Source: Bromus sterilis
Taxonomy: Eukaryota > Streptophyta > Magnoliopsida > Poales > Poaceae
Length of the DNA stretch: 64,000 nt
NCBI GenBank assembly: GCA_950022295.1
Contig: OX465595.1
Coordinates: 223,227,770 to 223,291,769 of the forward strand
Direction of reading: 5' to 3'
Both the position numbers and the translations under genes were made by a program. The notes beneath the pieces were generated by a model, which searched no databases, was not told where the DNA came from, and saw nothing but the letters and a program-made list of their open reading frames with translations. How positions within the stretch are numbered: the first letter of the stretch is position 1; each line of letters starts with the position of its first letter. Below, piece after piece: positions 46,319 to 59,300 of the stretch.

Positions 46319-48578
46319 AATGCCTACCTGGATTGCAGAGGAAAATCCGTGAAACTCACCCACCCTTCAGGCCAAACCGTCAGCTATACCTCACCCAGAA
46401 CAAGAAACCAAGTGCATTCCTTGAATGTACTTCCCCTTCCCGAACTTGAAGATATTCCGGTGGTTCGTGACTTCCCGGATGTCTTTCCTGAAGAGTTGCC
46501 GGGCATGCCACCCGACAGATGTGTAGAATTTATAGTGGATCTTGTTCCAGGAACCGCACCAATTTCCAAACGCCCATATAAAATGGCCCCACATGAGTTA
46601 GCTGAGCTAAAAACCCAACTTGATGCTTCGTTGGAAAAAGGCTTCATCCGCCCTAGCTCATCGCCATGGGGTTGCCCCGTTCTGTTCGTAAAGAAGAAAG
46701 ATGGAACAGAAAGAATGTGCGTAGACTATCGCCCGCTAATTAGCGACGATAAAGAACAAATACCCACTGCCCAGGATCAATGATCTTTATGATCAACTTG
46801 CAGGATCCTCCGTCTTCTCCAAGATGGATTTGAGATTAGGTTATCATCAGATCAGAATCCGAATCGAGGACATTCCCAAAACGTCTTTTACTACTCGTTA
46901 TGGTCTTTACGAGTACACCGTCATGTCCTTTGGTTTAACCAATGCCCCCGCCACACTCTCACGCTTGATGAATTCGATCTTCATGGAGTACCTAGATAAA
47001 TTTGTTGTGGTTTATCTTGATGATATTCTCATCTACTCGACGAACGAAGAAGATCATGCCGAACACTTAAGGCTGGTATTGATGAAGCTTAGAGAGCATC
47101 GCCTGTACGCTAAATTCTCCAAGTGTGAATTCTGGCTACCAGAAGTGACCTACTTAGGCCACGTGATTTCTGCAAAAGGCGTTGCTGTGAATCCCGAGAG
47201 AGTTCAGGCCGTCCTTGACTGGACTCCACCTGAATCAGTTAAGCAAGTTAGAAGTTTTCTTGGCCTAGCCAGCTATTGCCGTCGCTTCGTCGAGAACTTT
47301 TCTAAAGTTGCAAAGCCTCTAACTGAACTCCTCAAGAAAGATAAGAAATTCTTATGGACTCCCAAGTGCGAGGAAAGCTTTCAAGAGCTAAAAAGAAGAT
47401 TAACTTCTGCACCCGTACTTGCACCTCCAGACACCAAAAGGGATTTCGAGATCTATTGTGATGCATCACGGCAAGGGTTAGGATGCATACTTCTGCAAGA
47501 TCGACATGTGGTAGCTTATGCTTCACGCCAGTTGCGGCCACATGAAGAGAACTATCCTACCCATGACCTTGAACTCGCTGCCGTAGTTCATGCCCTAACA
47601 ACTTGGCGACATTACCTCCTTGGTAACCGTTGCGAGATTTATTCCGACCACCAAAGCCTCAAATATATTTTCACCCAGCCAGATCTTAATCTCAGGCAAA
47701 GACGCTGGATTGAGTTGATAAAAGATTACGACGTAGGAATTTCTTACACCCCAGGCAAAGCCAATGTCATGGTTGATGCACTAAGTCGTAAGTCGTACTG
47801 TAACAACCTCATGTTACAGCAGTATCAACCACTTCTTCGTGAGGACTTTCGCAAGCTCAACCTTGAAATTGTTCCTCATGGCTATCTTTATACCTTGGTG
47901 GAGAAACCAACTCTCGAGGATCAAATCATAGTTGCCCAAAGGCGTGCACGAGGTGTTCGCCGGATCAAGGAGAACATTGCTAGCGGAGTTGCTAAATGTT
48001 TCTCCACAGATAGCAAGGGAACGGTTTTCTTTGGAAATCGTTTGATAGTACCTAAGAATAAGGAACTAAGGCAACTCATCCTCAAAGAAGCCCATGACAC
48101 ACCCCTCTCAATTCATCCCGGTAGCACAAAAATGTACCGAGATCTACGCCAAAGATTTTGGTGGACTAGGATGAAGAGAGACATTGCTCAATTTGTTGCC
48201 GAATGTGATGTTTGTCGTCGCATTAAGGCAGAACATCAAAGACCTGCTGGTATGCTTCAACCTTTGTCTATTCCCGAGTGGAAATGGGACAAAGTCGGTA
48301 TGGATTTCATCACCGGCTTTCCAAGAACCCAGAAAGGAAACAATGCCATCTTCGTTGTCATAGATAGGCTTTCCAAAGTTGCTCACTTCCTTCCGGTTCG
48401 CGAGTCTATAACTGCTAGCCAGTTAGTGGACTTGTACGTCTCTAGAATTGTATCCCTTCATGGTATTCCTTTGGAAATCAATTCTGATCGCGGTAGCCTT
48501 TTTACCTCTAGATTTTGGGGAAGCTATCAGAATGCTATGGGAACTCATCTCTCCTTTAGTATAGCTTTCCATCCTTAG
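46319..48578 (+). pseudogene. Element F RT, RNase H and integrase core (one frameshift)
   Basis: 46319-46783 continues the gag frame through FPEELPGMPPDR, ISKRPYKMAP and EKGFIRPSSSPWG. An indel near 46735-46745 shifts the frame before NKYPLPRIND. From 46800 the second frame gives FSKMDLRLGYHQ, VVYLDDILIYS, YCDASRQGLG, DLELAAVVHALTTW, YSDHQSLKYIF, HPGSTKMY, CDVCRRIK, MDFITG and NSDRGSLFTS. All RT and RNase H acidic residues are present. A TAG at 48576-48578 (FHP-stop-SSGQVERVNQ) separates the last integrase catalytic Glu. Confidence 0.93.
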
Positions 48579-49532
48579 TCTAGCGGTCAAGTCGAAAGGG
48601 TGAACCAAATTCTTGAAGACATGCTCAGAGCTTGCGTTATCTCATTCGGAAAGAATTGGGAGAATTCTCTTCCATTTGCCGAATTTTCTTATAACAATAG
48701 TTTTCAATCTAGTCTGAACATGGCTCCTTTTGAACTCCTTTATGGACGACGATGTCGAACACCACTAAACTGGTCAGAAACCGGTGAAAGACAATTCTTT
48801 GGACCGGATATGATCAAGGAAGCAGAAGAGCAAGTTCGCATTGTTCGTGATCAATTGAAAGCAGCCCAGTCTCGTCAGAAAAGCTACTATGATCGTCATC
48901 ATAGGCAAGAGAGCTACAATCTGGATGAGAAGGCTTACCTTCGGGTTACTCCTCTGAAGGGAACCCAACGTTTCGGTATCAAAGGCAAGTTGGCCCCACG
49001 TTACATCGGACCTTTCCGCATTCTTGCTAAACATGGAGAAGTTGCCTACCAACTTGAACTACCTCCGCACCTCTTCCGAGTACACGATGTATTCCATGTG
49101 TCCCAACTCAGGCGTTGCTTCAAGGACCCCATCCGCGAAGTCGACCATGAAACGCTTGATCTCCAAGATGACCTTTCTTATCGAGAATACCCCGTTCGTA
49201 TTCTTGATTCCGCAGAGCGTCTCACTCGTCGTCAGAAGATTAGATTTCTGAAAGTGCAATGGTCACACCACTCTGAAAGAGAAGCCACGTGGGAAAGAGA
49301 AGACCGTCTCCTTACCGAGTACCCCTCCTTCCTCCCGCAGACTTCTGAATCTCGGGACGAGATTCTTTTGAGTGGGGGCGAGTTGTCAGAACCCTCTGTT
49401 AGGTATGTGCAAGGGTTAGCTAGTGCCTTTGCATCATGTCAAAATTTCAAAAAGAAATCTTGGAAATCAATTTCAAAATTAAAATGGGAGAAGGAACACC
49501 CCCCAGATGAATTAATTCAAAAGGCCAGATAA
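48579..49532 (+). pseudogene. Element F integrase C-terminus and chromodomain, reading into the 3' LTR
   Basis: Same frame as the preceding RT/integrase. It holds the catalytic Glu (QVERVNQILEDML), a GPY/F-like segment (KLAPRYIGPFRIL), the DVFHVSQLRRC motif and the chromodomain (FLKVQWSHHSEREATWERED). There is no stop before the PPT. The frame reads through the PPT and 149 bases of the 3' LTR to TGA-type termination at 49532, adding about 50 residues. A and B stop before the PPT. The extension is probably a lost stop codon. Confidence 0.9.
49370..49383 (+). other. Polypurine tract of element F
   Basis: GAGTGGGGGCGAGT directly precedes the 3' LTR start. Confidence 0.8.
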
Positions 49533-52500
49533 AAATCTTTTCCAAAAATTCATGTTAGAGTTTTGAAAAGTCTTATAAATGAGTGTGATCACATATCAAG
49601 TGATGTGGGACCCACCCCATGCTCATAGATTTTTCAAATATTCAAACAGTACCTTGGAATTAAAGAAATACCCCTTTTTGATTTAAAATTCAAATCATTT
49701 GAATTTTAAAAATGTTGAAAGTTTATGAGTGGCTTGTCTATATTATTATGAGTCCACATAAAAGTTTTCAGCATTTAATAAAATGTTTAGCTATTTATTT
49801 TGGCTAAACAGAACAAATAACAGAAAGGAAAGATTAAACAGAAAAAGGAAAAGAAGGCTTACCTCAATTGGGCCCAACTCACCGAGGCAGCCCGGCCCAG
49901 GGACAGGGGCGTCTTCTTCCTCGCGCCAGGCAGGCTGCTGCCGCCGTGGCGAGCATGCCGTCGTCGCTAGCCACCTCCTGCTTCCCTCCCCGCCCACGTA
50001 ATCGCGTCCAGAAGCATCCTGGAACCGCCCCGGTTCAGTTCCCCCCCTCCACAAGCTCCCTCCTCTCCTGTTCCGCCCGATTCGTCGCCGCCCGAGGAAC
50101 ACGCCGGAGCGCCGACGAGCACCCGCGTGGCCAGTGAAGCCGAGAAGCTCCAAGACGGTGTCCAAGCGCTTCGTCATCGTCGACTCCATCGACCTGCAGA
50201 AGTAATCGAGCACGGAGCCCGCGTAGACGCCGAATTCTTCCTCAAGCTCCCGCCGGCCGCCGTGAAGGACTTCGTCGTTTACGCTGCCGTTGAACCACCC
50301 CAGCACTCGCCACCACCTCTGCTAAGCTCCTAGTGAGCTTGCGAGTGAAACCCCTCTGTTTTCCCCCTGGATTACTCGCTCTAGCCGGATCCACCATGGT
50401 AGCCGAAGCTTCTCGCCGCCGGGATCGATGGAGCCGTTCATCCGCTAAGCAATCGAGCCAGCCGTGATGTCCATCGTGTTCGCCGTGTTCTTCCTCGTCG
50501 AACCAGCCCAGTCTCGCCTCAAGCCGTGCCCTGGAGCCAAATCTCGATGGTGGCCATAGCTAGGTCGCCGCAAAAGTTGACGCTGGCGAGCGTACGGTGC
50601 ACCCCAGCGCATGGTTTTGGTCCCGTTCGACGCGCGCGGGTGAGAGCTTCATTTTGGTGGTCGTCGCGCTCCAGATGGTGGATGGAATCGAGCTCCCGTG
50701 CAGCGCCGCCGCGCTCCAGTCGTCGGCGTTTAGCCGCCGGCGAGTCAGCTCTAAACCCCCCCTGTTTCCACCTAATTAGTGACCCCTGGGTCACTGACCA
50801 GTGGACCTAGTGGCTTAAGTAAGCCACTGGATATTTTTTAACCCACGGGTTAATTAACCCCAGTCACTGATAGGCCGGCCCCACTTGTCAGTCCCCCCCT
50901 GACGCCAGCTTGATGTCAGCCTGACGCAGTAAATCATTTAAATGAATTTCCAGAGATTATTTGAATTAAAAGAATTCCAGAAATTCCAGAAAATACCCCA
51001 AACTTTGGAAATTCATAAAAAATTCATATTAACTCCAAATTGGACAAATAATATATGAAAAATGATCAGGAGAAAATTATCTTTCCAAATATGCAACTTT
51101 CAACTCTGTTTGAGTTGAATTTAAAATGGGACCAGTAGCATATGCCATTTGGTTTTTTTGAATTTAATTCAAATTCAAATTCAAATGATCTTGCAACTTG
51201 GACCATGGAATTAAGCTACAATTCAACCACACTTCAGAGGCATATAATATACATTTGAAGTTGATTCAAAATGATCAAACTATGTCACATACAACTTGGT
51301 TAATTTGAATTCAAATGTGGAATATGAATTTGCATTTTAAATGCAATATATTCCACTTAAATGGAATTGTCTCACACACATCAAAACTTATACTTCAAGT
51401 TTCAACATTCATTCATGTGCTTGAGCATTGCATTCATATTGATTGCTACTTCGTGCTTTGTTTGTCGAGTAGAGGTGGAACCGGAGCAAGAGGTCACCCC
51501 CTTCGCTGAAGATCCAGAGCCCGAACCTCGTCAGCAAGGCAAGCAAACCCCCATTGATCATGTCGATAAAATCCCACTTCCCTGTCATGTCTCGCTTATG
51601 CATTGTATAGGATGATCACCATGTTACGATTCTACCGCATAGATGAACCCATTCCTTTGCATGACCTATCATTTGTCACAGTATTAAGCAAACCACAATC
51701 CTAGCAAATGTAGGAGTTGGTTGATATCATGTGGCCCCTGCAATTGTTATCGCTTATTGCATGCTTAGGATGATACCATGTTGTTACTGTGATGTGAGTT
51801 GGGATGGTAGTGATCATGTTGATGATGGTAGAAAAGTGTTGGTGAATCGACCCTAATACAAGGTGAACGATGAGAGGCTGTGTAGGAGTACACGGTGGGT
51901 TGTCTCGTTGAACACCGCCCTAGTACGAGTTCTTGTGTGGTGATCCAAGATGAAGAGTACAACCACACATTGGGCTCACTGACCCCTCTCAACTTACTAA
52001 CTCATCCCTTTCGATGTCCAGATGTCGCAATAGTTCGGAGTTCTGGTAGGTCTGTGGCCTGGCTGCTAAGTGAGAGAACGGCTCATCCGAGACCGGCTTA
52101 TGCACCACACACACATCACTTGGGTCCACTTCGGTAAACCGGCCGGGTTCACGATTGTGGTAACCAACCCAAGTAGGCGGCTTTCTCGGACTAGATCGGC
52201 TATGAGGTAACAGTTGTGGTGAGCATCCTTGCTGGCACCCCTTGAATGGTGTCGAGATCAAAGGCGGTAAATGATGGTCATGTGTGTGTAGCGGTACACC
52301 CTTGCAAGGTTAACAAAACTATTCGAATAGCCGCGTCCGCGGTTATGGACTGCTTGGAAAGCTGAGCTTGATTATTAGATAACTTGAACCGGATACTTCT
52401 AAAACACACCAAGATAAGTGTGAGTGCTATGGCGTGCTTTCTCGTGGGGAAGTCGAGGAAGGCACCATAGTGGTGTATTGGTTGGAGAAAGTAGTGGACT

Positions 52501-53460
52501 CGTGTACGCTTCTTACCTCAAAGTCTAGTACTCGTAGTTCAGGATTAGCCAAGTCAAAGCTGGCATTTCTGCAAGTGAACCCCACCTCCTTTTACCTTGA
52601 TACATGTGCATGAGTAGTATAGTTCCTATGTAAGTCTTGCTGAGTACGCCTTTGTACTCACGTTTGCTTAATCTATGTTTTAGATGACGCCACTGACCCC
52701 GAAGGTGGCTTCTTCATCGAGCTGGACGACTGAAGTTAAGCTAGTCTAGTCCCAGTCAGCAGACTGGTTCCCTCGTGGAGGGCTTTGTGTTTTAATAAGG
52801 CTTCTTAAGCCATTTGTTAAACTTGTCTGTACTCAGACATAATTTTCTTCCGCCTGTGTTGTAATGTTGGATCACATGTATGTGATCTCTGGGTGCACTC
52901 TATAAGAGTTATAAATAAAATGTACACTTTGTAGAGAATTGCAATGGTACCTACTGTTCATACAAGGCATGTGTGCTGCGTGTATGTTTATAAAATGCAT
53001 GTCTTTGTATGGGTTTTCGAGACCTTAGTTGTGTTCTGGCTGGCGGTCTTTCATACACCAAGTGGCCCTTAGATGTGCGCAGCTTGGGGCATCGCGATGC
53101 GATTGCTCGAGACTTCGTCTCGTGCACACTTTGTGGTATGATTGAGCCCACCCTAGACCCCGACTAAGTGATCGGGCTGGAGTAAGTCTATGTAAGAGTT
53201 TTGAGATAGTCGGTACTATGGTTGAGGCGACTTGTCTTTGAATATGGGAGTTCACCACCCATATCATTTGACTTGTGTGCGGACGATGAGGACCCATCTC
53301 AGTTGATCATCCGGCCTGGATGGGATGCCCCTCACGTACGATGCTTTCCGAGAATGTTCAGTGCTTGGCCTTGTCTCCTTAGACAAGTGGGTGCGGTTCT
53401 CGGCTCTCCATATGACTATGTCTTAACTGTACTTGCATACGCTAACCCCGGGTCCCGACA
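49384..53460 (+). repeat. Element F 3' LTR (4077 bp)
   Basis: TGTCAGAACC to GGGTCCCGACA, intact TG...CA. It is a very close match to the 5' LTR throughout. Differences include three or so short indels (for example the C run at 40842 is shorter here). No host gene is present. Confidence 0.95.
51473..52733 (+). other. Candidate spliced mini-gene segment, element F 3' LTR (intact)
   Basis: Exon 51473-51538 (66 nt, stop-free, CAA in place of the TAA of the other LTR) is followed by GCAAGC. Exon 52684-52733 follows TTTTAG and ends GACGACTGA. The exon 3 changes between the two LTRs are Ile/Thr, Val/Ile and one synonymous. The hairpin arms are at 52641-52647 and 52654-52660. Confidence 0.4.
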
Positions 53461-53999
53461 TTTTTGGGGGCTATTTGGGCAGATCTGAGTAATCGCAGGG
53501 GGGTGGCTGCATTTTTGTGGCTAGGGAAACCCTAGAAATGGGTGGGAGTGTGGTGGTCTTTATATAGCCCAGGTGGCTGGCAGTTAGCAAAAACATCCCC
53601 GGTTTTTCTCTCGCGCGCGCGGTGCTCACGTTTCTGACCACCGGGGGTCCGCAGTACCTCCGTTTCGGGTAAAACTTCGAACTGCGCGACCAGCGGGTCG
53701 AGCCGGCGGCGTTCACCTCACGCTAGAACCGTTCTGAGAACACTTTCCGGTGCTCTATAACCCGTTTAATTATTAAACGGGGTTTTTCGTTCCGTTGGCT
53801 GCGCCTGGTCTCGTGCGGTTTTCACGACGGTGATCGGGTGAAACCCGGTGTCGCAAAGGTCGAGTGTCAGGGTGGCAAGGGTCGGTCTCCGTCCGATACG
53901 AGATAAGAGGGGGGGAAATAATCGCCGATCGATAAATCGGGGATGCAAACACCGCAAACAAATCAGACAATCAAACAATTCACGCAGAAAACAAAATTT
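53461..53999 (-). repeat. Element E: solo LTR, second part, truncated at the LTR start
   Basis: Continues the C-family LTR on the minus strand, with TATA CTATATAAAG at 53567-53558. It matches the C LTR up to GAAAACAAA, then stops at about 53999. The first about 31 bases (TGTAACAGCCC...) are missing, and so are about 17 bases of the RT target of B. One deletion therefore removed the LTR end and adjacent host sequence. Confidence 0.85.
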
Positions 54000-55744
54000 G
54001 GGCGAATGAAGCCTTTCCGAAGGGCTTCGTCGATCTCCTTAAGTTCAAGGAGTTCATGTGGAGGCATCTTGTAAGGACGTTTAGAAATAGGGGTAGTGAC
54101 GGGCTTCAAGTCGATGACGAATTCAACTTCTCTGGTCGGGGGTATTCCCGGCAGCTCTTCTGGGAAGACGTCGAGGAAATCACAGACGACTGGGACTTTC
54201 TCAATGCATTCAAGAGGTGAGACGTTCAAAGCATTCATCGTATAGATCTGCGCTTCTGCGTTTTGGGTTATTCGGGCGATGTGGTTAACAATCTCGCCGG
54301 AGGGGTGGAAAAGTTGGACAGACTTGGTGCCACAATAAAGTGCGGCATCGTGAACTTTCAACCAATCCATTCCCAGAATGAGGTCAATGGTGGAAGACTT
54401 CAGAAGGATGGGGGAAGCAAGGAAAATAATCCCTTCGATTTCAATGGTGGTATTGGGCACAAACTCGGATGTGTGGCAATGGCCTATTGGGGTGCGGACA
54501 ACCATCGGTGGGGTCATCCTTTCCATCGTGAAGTTATGTGACGATGCAAATGCTTCGGACATGAATGAATGCGATGCTCCTGTATCAAATAAAACAGTAG
54601 CAGGTACGGAATTTACGAGAAGGCTACCCATCACGGTAGCGGGTTGTTCCTGAGCTTCCACAACATCGATGTTGTAAGCATGTCCATGAGCATGAGCAGC
54701 AGACCCAGTATTATAGTTGGGGGTCCTGTTGTTGCCACGACCATTTCCACAGCCAGCAGGGTGAACTACCAGTTGATTCTGAGTCTGGGGGCAGTCTCTG
54801 GCCATGTGACCGGGGCGAAGACACTTGAAGCACAGTCCATCCTCAGGACGGAGGTGAGCAGAATTGGGTGGTCGGGGCAGAGCTCTTGGCCTTGGTGGTG
54901 GTGGAGGCATACGGGGTGCAGCATACGAAGATCTGGGAGCAAGGACAGGTGCCTGGGTCACACTGTGAGGGAGAAAAATGTGACACTTCCGCGTTGCGCC
55001 CGAAGATGAGCCAATGTCACGATAGCGCTTCAGCGAGTCCTTATGCTCCAACTGGGCAGTCTCGACGGTGATAGCCTTGTTCACCATGGTGGCGAAGTTG
55101 GCGAAATCATGAACGACAAGAGCGAGCCTGAGGTCTGCATTGAGTCCACGGCGAAACTTCTGCTGTCTGCGAGCATCAGTGGTGATCTCTTCTTCCGCAT
55201 AGCGAGAGAGGTGGAGGAACTCGCGCAGGTAGGCTTCAACAGTCATGTTGCCCTGAGTGAGGTTGCGGAATTCTTCCCCCTTGCGATCCATAATCCCCTG
55301 AGGAATGTAGCGGGTGCGAAAGGCAGACTGAAATTCATCCCAGGTGATGATTTCTCCAACTGGTAGTGAACGCTTGTGGGTGCTCCACCAGTGAGCAATG
55401 GTGCCTTTCAGGTGATAAGACGCAAAGTTTACATAGTCGGCTGGATCGACATTAGCAGACTCCAGCTCGTGAGTGATGTCGCCAAGCCAGCCATCAGCAT
55501 CCAATGAATGAACAGAGTTGCGGAACATAGTGGGGTTGAGGCGGGTGAAGTCGTGCAGAGTCACGGTGGCATGCTGATGGTGGTGCCCATTCTGATTCGG
55601 CTGGGGGAACTGAGCCATGACATTCTGCATGAACTGACGGTTCAGCTCGAACTGCTACATCATCGCGGACATGTAATCCGGCAGCGGAGGTGGGTCGTTG
55701 GCACCACAACCACGTCCACGACCACGAGCAACACGACCAGCCAT
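54000..55744 (-). pseudogene. Element B gag, protease and start of RT
   Basis: Starts MAGRVARGRGRG at 55744; a TAG at 55655-55657 breaks it 29 codons later, then it is open to the E junction. The gag domain spans about LDADGWLGDITHELES to LALVVHDFANFATMVNKAI. The knuckle is CFKCLRPGHMARDC. The protease has an intact triad, LFDTGASHSF, unlike A and F. It ends in the RT entry sequence ISKRPYKMPP and RKGFIRP, where E interrupts. The continuation is at 35686. The ATG follows an AGCAG site with a weak pyrimidine tract. Confidence 0.92.
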
Positions 55745-56378
55745 CCTGCTAGTATTTAACAGGGTTTTTTCAGCGATGAAAATTTAACGAGATACCGGAA
55801 ACAAGCAAGAGGTAATGCGACAACGAAGAGGGGGCGCGGATATATAGTAGTAGTCATATAAGACTTACACATCCACATAGGGAATCAATCAAAAATCGGG
55901 CAGCGTAACGTCGTAGAAATTAAGGAAAAAGGACACACTAGGCAGCGCGCAGACCGCGGTAAGGATTACACGACGCGACATAGATTCCACTATGTCAATC
56001 ACGCCGCAAGAAAACTGTTGGCCACAGGAGTTAATGCCAGAGAACGCGCGGCCTGCCCAGAATGAGATGGGATCCGCGGTCCGGGACCTGGAGTAGAACT
56101 CTTGCGACACGACTGAATCAATGGGGAAGCACCAAAACGCCGGGTGGAATCAAGAGAACGTGATCCTAATGTCAGAGTTATGAAAACTTACCAGCAAGGA
56201 TAAGAGAGCAGAGTCCCAGAGCATAGGTAAGGAGAAAAGGATCCTAATACCATAGATATCACACGTAGTGACATCGATGTGGGCCCGTAAGCCAAATATT
56301 AAGTTAGCAAAATAGTTTTTCAAAGACTAGACTCATCTTCGACCAAGTAGTGGTGGGGTGGCTTTCTACAGGAAGTCG
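55745..56378 (-). other. Leader of element B
   Basis: 634 bp between PBS and gag. Unlike A and F there is no extra ORF; the longest minus-strand frame (73 codons) has no similarity that I can see to the extra ORFs. Nothing else is recognised. Confidence 0.65.
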
Positions 56379-56390
56379 GCTCTGATACCA
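56379..56390 (-). other. Primer binding site of element B (initiator tRNA-Met)
   Basis: Minus strand TGGTATCAGAGC, three bases from the 5' LTR boundary. Confidence 0.93.
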
Positions 56391-56393
56391 ACT

Positions 56394-59300
56394 TGTGACG
56401 CCCCCAAAATCAATCCGTGTACAGTAATCATACACGCAGGATACACGGCTGAGATTAGGGTGCCACGGTGAGAATATCACAGCACAACACTAAACACAAA
56501 AGGATAAACCAATATGTTACAATATTAGGGATCACAAGGATCCGAATACATAAGTTATACAATCATAATATCTGAGTACATACATAGTTAGTCAAGTTTT
56601 TCCTGAAGAAGGCTAGCACAAATAGCATCAGAGATACAGATCCAAAAGGTGAGGCCTCCTGCCTGGGATCCACCGAACTACTCCTGGTCAATGGGGAACT
56701 CGACGTCGTAGTAGTCGCCTCCGGGGTACTCCTGCTCCTGGGCTCCAACGTCGACTGCAGCGGCCGATCAGGCAAAAAAAAAGGGGAAATAAAGCAAAGG
56801 TGAGTATCTAGCATACCCGCGAGTCTTACGTCCTCTACTAAGCATTTATGCATGTATCAAATGGAAAGGGGAGGCTATGTATAGTGGATTGCTAGATAGA
56901 AATCAGAATAAGGGTAAGAAGCTAGGCCTAACGAAGACTAGCATCTTCCGACGAGTCTTGCAGCATGAGAAGAGAATAGCCAACAGTTCAATAGCATGAA
57001 TATAATAACAATGCAGCAGAAGTTGCTGCAACATTGTATAATAGTAAGTTGTTTATATAACAATTACATATGCCTCCGAGAATCCCTCCTCGACTTCCCT
57101 GCGAGGAAGAAAACCCGGAACCAATCAGTTTAGTAGTAGTAGTTTGTAGTAGTAGAGTCTGGCTTCAGCATAAAGCGTCCTGTTACCGTGGATACGGCTA
57201 TCCGAATAGATTATCTTCCCTGCAGGGGCTACACTATTATTACCCTACACGCTCGGATCTCCAGGGTGGCGTACACCTTGTTAGGGAATGCCCCACCGAG
57301 GCTATCCGATACGCCGAAGTCCATCCTTCGAGCTCAACAGAGGGGCCATCCGCCGGTCTAAGTTCTAAGTACAAAGGAACTTTGGACCCCTGTCCTTTGT
57401 ACTCCTGCACGGTACGCGACTGGCCGGTGAACCAGACCCACTTCCCACTACCGGAGTAAGCGGTCCAAGCCCGGCAATCAGCCCGAGGTAAAGCTGACGT
57501 CTGAAGAGCCCTCGAACTAGGCCACAACGCAGAGGGCCCACACCGTAATCCCACGTGGAGGTAGTGCGTAAAGGGCACGACGACCCACTCAAGTCATCCA
57601 CCTGACCCATTAAGCATTTTAATTATTATCTGTCGGAACAACCGTTATCGTTGTCCTTATTTAGGTGAGCCGCGGACAACGACAGCAGCCAGGTCCACCC
57701 CCATTACCAAAGCCGGTGGCCGCCTGCCCTGTCGTCCCACCAACTCGACTTTCGTACAACAGAGTATCTCTCGGCCATCGAGCAAGTACCAGGCCCGCCG
57801 CACACCGGTGGAATACACCTGTCCTGTCGGTCCGATACAATACCCTGTGCGGGCATCGTTGGGTCACCCGACTCCTTACCTTTAAGGACACCCGTGGATC
57901 AGTACCCTAGGCCGGCTATACAAAGTCAGACTCGAGTGGAGTACGAGGATTACTCCTCGATAGCTCACTCTTGAGGTGGCTGGACAGAGCTGGGGTAGGG
58001 GCCTGTATCGGTGTATGCTCTGAACCGTACCTTCAGCAGTTTATAATGTATCGTTTCCACGATCACTCCCAGAGTGATCACGGCCTGCTATCTAATCCTA
58101 TTTACTAACAAGGCGCAGGGCTAACTGCTGAGTATAAGACATATAAATATAGGGCAGGATAGGATAGCGAAAAGGTAATCAAGGGGCGACAATGATAAGC
58201 TATGCAGTTGAATAGGATTGTAACGTAGCAGAATTAGTAACAATTCCTAGTGAAAGAAATGTACGGAAAGATACGCGATATCTGGGGAAGGAAATGGCTC
58301 TGCTTGCCTGGAAGCTCGACGGTAGGGGTAGGGTCGTCGACGTAGTAGTCGTACTCAGCGGCGGTGTAGTCGGCAGCAGAGCAGGGTCTACCGGAGAATA
58401 AAGGGGGGGAGAAATAGTAAATATAAAGCAAACATAGCAATCAAATGCATGACATGACAGATGAAATGTTATCGGTGCTGTAACGTAGTACGATGCATTT
58501 AGCTCGGAGCGGAAATTCATCCGGGGATGAACTGCCAGCTCTGGGTGATTACCTGACAGGGTGTCTGGAGGGGGAAGGTACCATGCCGGAGGTGTCGTGG
58601 ACAGCGGACAAACATACAGAGGGTGTATCCGTGTTAGTTGATCCATTCTGAACAACTTTCGTGTTCGGAATAAATTCATCCGGAGAGTTTTGCGGTATCG
58701 GGCAATTATCGGACAGACGACCCGGAGGGGGGGAATGTCCATGTTCGTTGTTTTAGAGGGGGGTGATTGACATACGGATAGCGTATTTTTATTCGTTATA
58801 TTTTTCTGATCAATTTTGATGTATAAAGTTTTTGAATCTCACTTACGGTTTAAAAGATATTCAATTTTAAAGTTTTAATTCAATTTAAATCATTTTCTAG
58901 ATTTTCTTTTAATATTTAATTCAAACATTATCCACAGAGGTGTTGACTGGTCAAACCTGACCAGTGGGTCCCACTGGTCAGCCTCACAGTGATAATAAAA
59001 ATATTTAATCAATTTATATAGGGCCAGGGCCCACATGTCATAGGGTGGGGGGTTTATCTCCACTTAGTATTAACAGAAATAATTAACAGGGCGTGGGGCC
59101 CGTTGTCAGTGAGGGAGGGGGTTAGTTTAGCACTAATCACGTTTTTGACGCGCCAGACCCGCATGGCAGTCTCAGGGGGGGCTCGCCGGCGGCAGTACTC
59201 CGGCGACGTCGACGGAGTGGGCGCTACAGAGCATGGGAGAGGGTGTGCTGGGGCTCAATTGAACAAGGAGGAGACAAGGATGCGTTTGGGGGGGGGGGGT

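Larger units (their letters stand above)
39338..53460 (+). mobile_element. Element F: youngest, Tekay-like Ty3/gypsy element (14.1 kb)
   Basis: Complete structure: 5' LTR 39338-43412, PBS 43417-43428, extra ORF 43829-44608, gag-pol 44939-49532, PPT 49370-49383, 3' LTR 49384-53460, flanked by TTTTT. The LTR pair differs only by scattered substitutions and very few short indels, fewer than the B or C pairs, which agrees with its innermost position. It is inserted in solo LTR E. It is nearly intact but has one frameshift and two TAG stops in gag-pol plus an altered protease active site. Confidence 0.95.
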
